DNA of 46,467 bases from a virus. This document shows, piece by piece, positions 40,074 through 46,467 of this stretch. The notes under the pieces were generated by a model. The model ran no database searches, was not told the DNA's origin, and saw only the letters and a program-made list of their open reading frames with translations. The stretch lies in the IMG/VR virus record IMGVR_UViG_3300031951_021455, positions 1 to 46,467 of that record. One strand, 5' to 3'. Position 1 is the first letter of the stretch; each line of letters begins with the position of its first letter. A program made the position numbers and the translations under genes.

Positions 40074-41084
40074 ATGGCTTTTGTTGGTACTTATTCTGTT
40101 CCGGGTCCTAGTGCTTCGATAACTCTTAGTTATCAATATTCTACTGTTGATGAATTGCTACTTCAAATTCCGAATAATACTGGTGGTGAAATTGGAGCGG
40201 GTGATGTCCGTGATGCGATTTATTCATTGTGGGCTAGATTAGATGGGTTTTCTTCGTCTGTCAGTGGTCTTACTGTTTCTTCTGCTTATATTGGATTAAC
40301 GCCCTCCACTATAACTTCTCCAATTGGGGGTATTTTACCGGGAGCTACTTTCTCTGGTTCAGTTCAGGATGTTATTGATACTATGTTGTATCCTTATGTT
40401 TCACCTTCTACGGGTATAGGTCTTTTAAATGATAGGGAGTTTGGGTCTTCGATGAATGTTTCTTTGAATTGGAATGTGGTGCGTGGATCTAACAACATTA
40501 CTTCTATACTAATTAATGGTTCTCCGGTTGTTCCAACTGGTTTAAGTCAATCTGGAGTCGCTACAGGTATTTTTACTACTCATAGTATGTCACCTGTAGG
40601 TCCTTCTGAGGTAAAGTATTTTTCTATGACCGCCTCGGATGCAATATCAAGTGCTAGTTCTACTCAGTCATTGACATTTATGAATCGAATTTATTGGGGA
40701 GATATTGTAGTTCCTTCGCAGCCCAATTTAACCACAAATCCAGGTTCCTCTTCATTAGTAACCGCAGTTTGTATTGATTCTACTATTAGAAATTTAACCG
40801 GTGCTGGTGCAAATGGACAAGCCTTTGGAAATATATTAAGTACAAATAAAAGTAGAACATATAATAATATTAATGGTGGTGGTAATTACTTAGTATTTGC
40901 TTGGCCTAGTACTGTATCACAATCAACTACCCCGGTTTTTACAGTAAATGGTATGATTAATACAGCATTTACTAATGTAAGGACCGCATCTCCGTTAGCT
41001 AACACTTTTGGGTTTATAACTAACTATGAGGTTTGGGTTAGTAATACTAGATATAATTCACCAGTAAATATAGTAATAACATAA
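40074..41084 (+). CDS. Tail-fibre-type structural protein
   Basis: A 336-residue, Ser/Thr/Asn/Gly-rich protein with almost no charged residues, typical of beta-structured phage fibre or decoration proteins. Segments: an N-terminal ~60 residues (SASITLSYQYSTVDELLLQI, DVRDAIYSLWARLDG), also of the type that attaches fibres to baseplate; a beta region with FGSSMNVSLNWNVVRGSNN and an Ig-like strand pattern at about 120-210; and a Gly/Asn-rich C-terminus. No enzyme motif. It precedes three further fibre-like genes in the same direction, 19 nt before the next. Confidence 0.65.
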   Translation: MAFVGTYSVPGPSASITLSYQYSTVDELLLQIPNNTGGEIGAGDVRDAIYSLWARLDGFSSSVSGLTVSSAYIGLTPSTITSPIGGILPGATFSGSVQDVIDTMLYPYVSPSTGIGLLNDREFGSSMNVSLNWNVVRGSNNITSILINGSPVVPTGLSQSGVATGIFTTHSMSPVGPSEVKYFSMTASDAISSASSTQSLTFMNRIYWGDIVVPSQPNLTTNPGSSSLVTAVCIDSTIRNLTGAGANGQAFGNILSTNKSRTYNNINGGGNYLVFAWPSTVSQSTTPVFTVNGMINTAFTNVRTASPLANTFGFITNYEVWVSNTRYNSPVNIVIT

Positions 41085-41103
41085 AAATATAAATAAAAAT
41101 TAG

Positions 41104-42705
41104 ATGGCATTAAATACAGGAACATTAATTTCAGCAGCAATAAGACCAGTAGATAGTCTGGATACTATTGCTACTGCTTATGCTTCAGAGATTAAAGGGG
41201 GTCTTCATTCTTATGCTACAATCGCAGAGAGAAATTCTATTATATTTGAAAGAAGAGAATGGGGTATGATGGTTACTGTTTATAGTGATCCAACTCCGTC
41301 TAATAATAAAACTTATCAATTAACATATAATTATGTTTCTACTAACATTTTAGATGATTCAAATTGGAAAGAATTTTCTGGAGGTGTTTCTGGAGGTGGT
41401 GGAAATGAATGGATTGACTCTGTACTTTCTATTTCAAATATAGAACCTACTCCTTCTTCAGGGGATAGATACTTATTAGGAAATGCTCCTTCTGGAATTA
41501 ATTGGTCTTCTTTTCAACCTGATAAAGTTGTTGAATGGAATTCAGTCACTAATCAATGGATTCAGACAACTCCTACGGATGGGATGTCGGTAAGAGTCGA
41601 TGATGAAGATAATTCAATTTATAGATATGAAGGTGTTTTCCCAACAGGTGCTTGGGTTAAAGAAAAATTAAATCAAATTAGATCAATAGTAGCTACAACT
41701 GCGAATGGTTTATCCTATTCTGTTACTATGACACCTTCTATAGATCAGTATTATCCTGATGTGTTATTTTTGACACAGTTTGCTACCTCGAATATTGGAT
41801 TGACTGTTTCGCTAAATATAAACGGATTGGGTGAGGTACTGGTAAAAAGGCCATCTGCTAGCGGACTATCCAATTTTAATCCTAATGAAATTGATACAAC
41901 ATTAATTTATAATGTTTGTTTTGATGGTACTTATTTTCAATTATCAAGACCTTACACAAATGATGATATTTTTAGTGTAAAGTATTTAGTGGAACCAAAC
42001 GATTATATCGTAGTACCGCCATACTATCAATATTGGGTTTATTCTGACTTAACTATACAAGGAACACTTGTTAATTATGGTCAAGTTGTTATAGCAAATG
42101 GATCAATGATTTTGAGTGGTGGTACATTTTCAAATTATGGACAATTATCTTTAATTAATTTTTCAGGTAGTGGAATGACCACATCATTTAATGACACTAA
42201 TACTATTTCCTTTTCACAATCTAATACAATCTTTGGTCCTTCGGTTTCAGCTGAAGTTAAGAACTCATCAATTAACACGTTTAAATTGGATTCAGGTAGT
42301 AATGGGGGAGCGACCGCTGGTTATTTTTTATCAGTGGATTCAATGGGTTATTTTCAATGGGTACCAAGCTCAGCATTAGCACAACCTGAGTATTCTCAAA
42401 TTAATTTATCTCCATTAGGTACATTGATTGGTCAGAATTTTCAACCTACTGGTTTGACAATAAACTATAGTCCAAATGATTATTCAAGATTATCCATTTA
42501 TGTTAATGGTCAATTACAAAATTTAGGTGATGGTCAAAATTCCACAGCTTCTAATGTTGATTGTTATTTTTCGAATGATGGGGGATTAACCGCAAAAACA
42601 ATATTCTCTGTTGATTTAGGTGATGAGCTCTATTGGAATGGATTCAACTCTGGATTCGATCTAATATCATTAGACTCAATCGATATGATTTATGAAAGAA
42701 TTTAA
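41104..42705 (+). CDS. Tail fibre protein with DUF2793-like module and shared tip domain
   Basis: A 533-residue protein. About 110-185 (SSGDRYLLGNAPSGINWSSF, VVEWNSVTNQWIQTTP) matches the module in the baseplate M15 protein. The middle is beta-rich with a repeating short-strand pattern (about 300-420). The last ~95 residues (SPNDYSRLSIYVNGQLQNLG, DCYF, LGDELYWNG, GFDLISLDSIDMIYE) match the C-terminal domain of the next gene and probably form the receptor-facing tip. It contains no visible chaperone. No promoter-like element precedes it, so it is probably co-transcribed with the gene at 40074. Confidence 0.7.
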   Translation: MALNTGTLISAAIRPVDSLDTIATAYASEIKGGLHSYATIAERNSIIFERREWGMMVTVYSDPTPSNNKTYQLTYNYVSTNILDDSNWKEFSGGVSGGGGNEWIDSVLSISNIEPTPSSGDRYLLGNAPSGINWSSFQPDKVVEWNSVTNQWIQTTPTDGMSVRVDDEDNSIYRYEGVFPTGAWVKEKLNQIRSIVATTANGLSYSVTMTPSIDQYYPDVLFLTQFATSNIGLTVSLNINGLGEVLVKRPSASGLSNFNPNEIDTTLIYNVCFDGTYFQLSRPYTNDDIFSVKYLVEPNDYIVVPPYYQYWVYSDLTIQGTLVNYGQVVIANGSMILSGGTFSNYGQLSLINFSGSGMTTSFNDTNTISFSQSNTIFGPSVSAEVKNSSINTFKLDSGSNGGATAGYFLSVDSMGYFQWVPSSALAQPEYSQINLSPLGTLIGQNFQPTGLTINYSPNDYSRLSIYVNGQLQNLGDGQNSTASNVDCYFSNDGGLTAKTIFSVDLGDELYWNGFNSGFDLISLDSIDMIYERI

Positions 42706-42713
42706 ATTTAAAA

Positions 42714-42723
42714 TTAATATATA
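42714..42723 (+). promoter_or_regulatory. TTAATATATA promoter-like element, long-spacer class
   Basis: Exact decamer, 26 nt before the ATG at 42750. Confidence 0.55.
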
Positions 42724-42749
42724 ATAAAATAAAAAAAAGAAACTAAAAT

Positions 42750-44975
42750 ATGGCTCAATTAGATGGAAAACAATTAAAAATTCAATCAGTCTCATTAGAT
42801 AAGCTTAAGGGATATAGTGGTTTAGTGACATTTACAGCTTCCGCGACTATGAGTTTTGCAACTGGATCGTCGATCACTCAAGCATCTGTAAATATCAACA
42901 CGGATGAGGATGTTGCTAATAAAAAATATGTAGATGATGCTGTTTCATTATTAGGTTCCGGTTCGATAGCTGGAGTTACCGCTGGAAATGGTCTATCGGG
43001 AGGTGGAACTTCTGCTTACATCACTTTAGATGTTAATTTAGGTGTTAATAGTGGATTAACTTTTTCAGGAGATGATATTATTTTAGATTCTTCTATAGCT
43101 GGAAATGGACTTACTGCTAATGGTTCAACTTTGGATGTGAATGTGAATGCTGACTCTTTAGAGATAGTAGGTGATGTTCTGAGATTAAAAGATACGATTG
43201 TGGGTAACAGAACTTTCCAAGATACAGTTACTGTAAATGGTGACTTTTATGTAAATGGAACAGTATCATATATACAAACTCAAACTGTACTAGTTGAAGA
43301 TAATATTATTACACTAAACGCAACTTGGTCCGGTTCTCCGATACTAAATTCTGGTATTGATGTTATAAGAGGAAGTGAGCCATCTGCTTCTTTAATCTGG
43401 AACGAATCGACCGATTTGTGGTCAGCTGGTATTTCTGGTTCTGAGGTGTCAATTCTGTTGAATACAGGAACAGGACTTGTTAAAGACGGCGCAACGGTTT
43501 CTTTAGATTATGTTACAATTACAGGAACAGGACTTACACAAAATGGAACACAGATAAGTATTGATACTGGATTTGCAACATCACTAGCTGGTGATGGTTT
43601 ATCAGAAAATGGTGGAACGCTTTCTGTTAATATTGGTAATGGATTAGAAATTATTTCTGACACAGTTCAATTGGGAGGAACACTCTCACAGAATACTACA
43701 ATAGAAGCAAATGGAAATGATTTTAGTTTATCAGATGCAAATAATATTAACTTAGGAGTTACTGGAGTTGGTACTTTACATTTAGATAATTTTAATGGAG
43801 ATTACACCACAACTTTAGATCTTAATGCACAATCAGGTTACGGTGTTGAATTATCATCTACGTATGCTGGTGGTACGTATTCATTCGTTGCTGTGAATCA
43901 AGGACAAATTAAACTTCTTTCTACTGATCCAAATGTTGGTTCTCAGTTTCAGATTGAAATAAATACATCAACTATTAGTGTTAGTGACGGATCTACCGAT
44001 AATAGAATAGTAATTACAGACACACTAGGAAAAGGAGCGGTTTATGCAGGTGATTATACTGGTAGTTTTACGGATAATTCACTTGTTACAAAACAATATG
44101 TTGATAGTGTGACATCCAATGTTGGCACGGATAACGGAATACAAGAATTAAGTCCAGGTGTAATTGGATTGGGTGGAACTTTTTCACAAAACACTACAAT
44201 TAGTGGATCTAATTATGATTTAACTATTCAAGACTTTGACATATTAACTCTTACTGGTTCGGTTATTGATATTCAATTGGATAATGGATTATTCTTAGTA
44301 GATGCTGGTAACGGAGGAACTATTGATCTTTATGGTGGTGATGTGACATTATTTGCTACCGGAAGTGTGGATATCATTTCAACGAATGAATTTACAGTAT
44401 CTACTGCAACCGGTTCTATTACAACATCAAGTCTTCAAGGTTTGGTTTATACATCTGATTACTCATCTACATTTGTAAATAACTCTTTAATTACAAAAAA
44501 GTATGTAGATGATGCGGTTGCTGTGATAAACGCTGATTTTATCACTGGTGTGACTGCAGGTAATGGATTATCAGGAGGAGGTACCTCAGGATTTATTACT
44601 TTAGATGTTTCTCCAACAATTGCTGGTACGGGTCTGACTTTCTCTGCTGGAGTATTGTCGGTAGTCTCTGGTTCATCACAGCCTGTATATAACGAGTTTG
44701 TTGCTGTATTAACTACTGGTGATGATGCAATTGTAACAGGAGTTACTTTAAGTTCAACACCAAATGATTATTCTAGAATTGAAGTCTATGTTAATGGTCA
44801 GAAACAAAGATTAGGAGATAATGTTGCAACAAAAGACTGTTATTTTGGAACTGCTCCATCAACACCGATTGCTCTTAATAATTTGATATCTGGAGATCAA
44901 CTTTATTGGAATGGAACAGTGGCTGGATTTGATTTATCATCCACCGATATTATTGAAATAGTTTATGAGGTTTAA
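42750..44975 (+). CDS. Long tail fibre protein with internal repeats and shared tip domain
   Basis: A 741-residue fibre protein dominated by short beta repeats. Repeated units: a KKYVDDAV segment near residue 58 and again near residue 586, with a variant (TKQYVDSV) near 450; a GVTAGNGLSGGGTS segment near 74 and 604; and several LSVNIGNGLEI-type units. This arrangement is typical of trimeric beta-helical shafts. A FYVNGTVSYIQTQTVLVEDN segment near 165 resembles a common fibre motif. The C-terminal ~95 residues (TPNDYSRIEVYVNGQKQRLG, DCYF, GDQLYWNG, AGFDLSSTDIIEIVYE) match the end of the previous gene. A terminator follows. Confidence 0.75.
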   Translation: MAQLDGKQLKIQSVSLDKLKGYSGLVTFTASATMSFATGSSITQASVNINTDEDVANKKYVDDAVSLLGSGSIAGVTAGNGLSGGGTSAYITLDVNLGVNSGLTFSGDDIILDSSIAGNGLTANGSTLDVNVNADSLEIVGDVLRLKDTIVGNRTFQDTVTVNGDFYVNGTVSYIQTQTVLVEDNIITLNATWSGSPILNSGIDVIRGSEPSASLIWNESTDLWSAGISGSEVSILLNTGTGLVKDGATVSLDYVTITGTGLTQNGTQISIDTGFATSLAGDGLSENGGTLSVNIGNGLEIISDTVQLGGTLSQNTTIEANGNDFSLSDANNINLGVTGVGTLHLDNFNGDYTTTLDLNAQSGYGVELSSTYAGGTYSFVAVNQGQIKLLSTDPNVGSQFQIEINTSTISVSDGSTDNRIVITDTLGKGAVYAGDYTGSFTDNSLVTKQYVDSVTSNVGTDNGIQELSPGVIGLGGTFSQNTTISGSNYDLTIQDFDILTLTGSVIDIQLDNGLFLVDAGNGGTIDLYGGDVTLFATGSVDIISTNEFTVSTATGSITTSSLQGLVYTSDYSSTFVNNSLITKKYVDDAVAVINADFITGVTAGNGLSGGGTSGFITLDVSPTIAGTGLTFSAGVLSVVSGSSQPVYNEFVAVLTTGDDAIVTGVTLSSTPNDYSRIEVYVNGQKQRLGDNVATKDCYFGTAPSTPIALNNLISGDQLYWNGTVAGFDLSSTDIIEIVYEV

Positions 44976-44990
44976 TTATAAAATTCAAAC

Positions 44991-45022
44991 AAAAAAAAGA
45001 CCTTACTTTAAGGTCTTTTTTT
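44991..45022 (+). terminator. Hairpin terminator
   Basis: AAAGACCTTA at 44996-45005 pairs exactly with TAAGGTCTTT at 45009-45018 (3-nt loop), followed by T-run; ends the fibre gene at 44975. Confidence 0.88.
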
Positions 45023-45062
45023 GTTTGGTTTAAGTCGGTTTTTCAAAATAGGCAATTTCAAT

Positions 45063-45072
45063 TTAATATATA
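45063..45072 (+). promoter_or_regulatory. TTAATATATA promoter-like element, long-spacer class
   Basis: Exact decamer, 27 nt before the ATG at 45100, placed after a terminator; the following fibre gene therefore forms a new unit. Confidence 0.55.
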
Positions 45073-45099
45073 AGAAAGATAAAAAAAATTTAGTCATTA

Positions 45100-46467
45100 A
45101 TGGCTCAAATAAAAACTAAACAAATAAGAGGAGCTTCTCAAGGTTCTATACTTTTTCTGGGCACTAACAGTGTTGTTAGTGAAAACTTTGACAATTTACG
45201 TTGGGAACATAGTTCTAATAAACTAATAGTAGATGGTTCTCTTCAATTTATTGACGGTAATCAATTACCTGGTTATGTTTTAACATCAGATTCTTTTGGA
45301 AATGCAACTTGGCAACAAACTCAAATTCCCTTTACGAAACAGTTATTATCAGGAGGTGCGATATGGAGTGGAGTTGGTTTAACTTTTTCAGTTAGTACTT
45401 TACAGTATACTTTTACAGGGCCAATTTTAACAGCTGGTCCTACTTCAGTGTCTCTTAGTGACGGAGACCCGACTTATTCAAGATTTGACGCGATTGTTGT
45501 TGATGAGGAAGGATTGATTAGTGTTTTACAAGGAGATGCTACGCCTGATCCAGTTACTCCTTCAATACCTGATGAACAACTATTAGTACAATATGTTAGT
45601 ATCTCTGAAAATTCAACAGTTCCTGTTTCTGGTGTTACATCTTCAGAGTATATTTATCAAGACGATGATTATTGGACTGGTGGAACATTCAGTACTTCTT
45701 TAGGTACAAGTTCTGTCGATTTTCAATATACGGGAATTGTACCTTTTCAAGGTACCTATTCAACAAGAGTGATATTGAATAAAACAACATCTGTTAAGTG
45801 GACCAACAACTCATCTATTTTATTAAAAGATTATTCCTATTTAGTCTTTAGAGTTTATTTTCCTTCCGCGGTTCTTAATACAAAGACTATGAGAGTGATA
45901 TGGAGAAATGGAAATACAAATGTTGGATCCTATGCTTATCCGTTCACTAATGGTGGTGTTTCTAGAACAACTACAGGAACTTGGCAACTATGTGTTTTGC
46001 CTTTAAGTTATTTTGGTTCCGCGGTAAATGCTTTAACGTCAAATGGTGGTTCAAATAATGTCAATAATATATTGATAGGATTTTCAGGAAATCCTTCAGC
46101 TAACTATGTTGAAGCATTGTTGGACGAAGTGTATTTGGTTGGTGGTATTGGTACTCCGGTTGCTAATACGAGTATTTCTGTTCAATCAAATGGTGTTTTA
46201 GTTGGTAGTAGAAGCGTAATAAATTTTATATCAGGAAGTGGATCAACTGTAACGGTAACTGATTCTAGTTTAAATTCAAGAATTGACGTTTTAATTAGCG
46301 CATCTGGTAGTGGTGTTTCAGGTACTTCTGGAACCTCTGGTACTGATGGAACCTCTGGTACTTCCGGTACTGGAACCTCTGGTACTTCCGGTACTGATGG
46401 AACCTCTGGTACTTCCGGTACTGATGGAACCTCTGGTACTTCCGGTACTGATGGAACCTCTGGTACT
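45100..46467 (+). CDS. Tail fibre protein with collagen-like Gly-Thr-Ser repeats, partial at 3' end
   Basis: An open frame of 456 codons from ATG 45100 that continues past the window end without a stop. N-terminus MAQIKTKQIRGASQGSILFL resembles the start of the preceding fibre (MAQLDGKQLKIQ), suggesting a common attachment segment. Residues about 190-350 look like a carbohydrate-binding-type beta sandwich (DYSYLVFRVYFPSAVLNTKTM, YVEALLDEVYLVGG). From about residue 405 it becomes Gly-Thr-Ser/Gly-Thr-Asp repeats, a Gly-x-y pattern like phage collagen-like shafts. The receptor-binding end is outside the window. Confidence 0.75.
   Translation, partial: MAQIKTKQIRGASQGSILFLGTNSVVSENFDNLRWEHSSNKLIVDGSLQFIDGNQLPGYVLTSDSFGNATWQQTQIPFTKQLLSGGAIWSGVGLTFSVSTLQYTFTGPILTAGPTSVSLSDGDPTYSRFDAIVVDEEGLISVLQGDATPDPVTPSIPDEQLLVQYVSISENSTVPVSGVTSSEYIYQDDDYWTGGTFSTSLGTSSVDFQYTGIVPFQGTYSTRVILNKTTSVKWTNNSSILLKDYSYLVFRVYFPSAVLNTKTMRVIWRNGNTNVGSYAYPFTNGGVSRTTTGTWQLCVLPLSYFGSAVNALTSNGGSNNVNNILIGFSGNPSANYVEALLDEVYLVGGIGTPVANTSISVQSNGVLVGSRSVINFISGSGSTVTVTDSSLNSRIDVLISASGSGVSGTSGTSGTDGTSGTSGTGTSGTSGTDGTSGTSGTDGTSGTSGTDGTSGT
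46321..46467 (+). repeat. 27-bp tandem repeat coding Gly-Thr-Ser triplets
   Basis: Units of 27 bp encoding GTSGTSGTD, nearly identical at the DNA level (GGAACCTCTGGTACTTCC core); one unit at 46348-46371 lacks the last codon (24 bp). The array continues beyond the window. Near-identity suggests recent expansion or active recombination. Confidence 0.85.

Noticed and set aside
42900-44530. Repeated KKYVDDAV and AGNGLSGGGTS segments as a recombination or inversion system
   Set aside because: They are in the same orientation, diverged at the DNA level and typical of fibre shaft repeats; no recombinase gene is nearby.
1-46467. tRNA genes, CRISPR arrays, insertion sequences
   Set aside because: No cloverleaf, spaced direct repeats or transposase found in the gaps, which are all shorter than 150 bases; a covariance-model search would be decisive for tRNAs.

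Overview
The window looks like part of the genome of a large, tailed, T4-related phage (a contractile-tail myovirus), probably infecting a member of the Bacteroidota. The phage assignment rests on a baseplate/tail block, four adjacent tail-fibre-type genes and a T4-style replication and recombination set: a family B DNA polymerase fragment, a sliding-clamp candidate, a gp61-like primase, a UvsW-like helicase and a UvsY-like protein. The host guess rests on the very AT-rich DNA, A-rich gene starts with no Shine-Dalgarno sequence, a tiny lipoprotein of a type common in Bacteroidota, and a lysin family I associate with that group. No tRNA, rRNA, CRISPR array or insertion sequence was seen, and no gap between genes exceeds 150 bases.

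Layout. 1-4543: end of an unknown gene, a DHH phosphoesterase, an amidoligase-like protein with a pentapeptide-like tail, and a small unknown. 4580-18852: baseplate block made of a rightward operon (4580-9107) converging on a leftward operon (18852-9108); it holds a gp53-like wedge protein, a gp5-like spike, a gp27-like hub, and three peptidoglycan-directed domains (M15 peptidase, GH108-like lysozyme, and a lysin-fold domain with an altered active site). 18883-25161: UvsW helicase, a histone-tail-like basic protein, ClpP, a very acidic protein, a HAD-type protein, primase and an HNH nuclease. 25225-39971: many short genes on alternating strands, including a holin candidate, a tiny lipoprotein, the C-terminal half of a split DNA polymerase, translation initiation factor IF3, the clamp candidate, UvsY-like protein, a cell-wall lysin and polyphosphate kinase 2. 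40074-46467: tail-fibre-type structural genes, the last running off the window inside a Gly-Thr-Ser repeat.

Two window-wide patterns stand out. First, about ten proteins of unrelated function (PPK2, a HAD protein, a nuclease-like protein, DNA-binding-like proteins and others) begin with a similar 10-15 residue segment, Met-basic/hydrophobic-aromatic-x-x-aromatic, usually with a Glu nearby. It resembles the capsid-targeting peptide of T4 internal proteins, so these may form a cargo set packaged in the head and injected with the DNA. Second, almost every transcription unit is preceded by the decamer TTAATATATA or a close variant. Its distance to the start codon falls into two classes, 4-8 nt and 18-27 nt. 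If it is a -10 promoter element, the first class would make leaderless mRNAs, which is notable in a phage that carries its own IF3.

Convergent gene pairs are often separated by GC-richer hairpins with T-runs that would terminate from both sides. Functions are assigned from motifs read by eye; no database search was possible.
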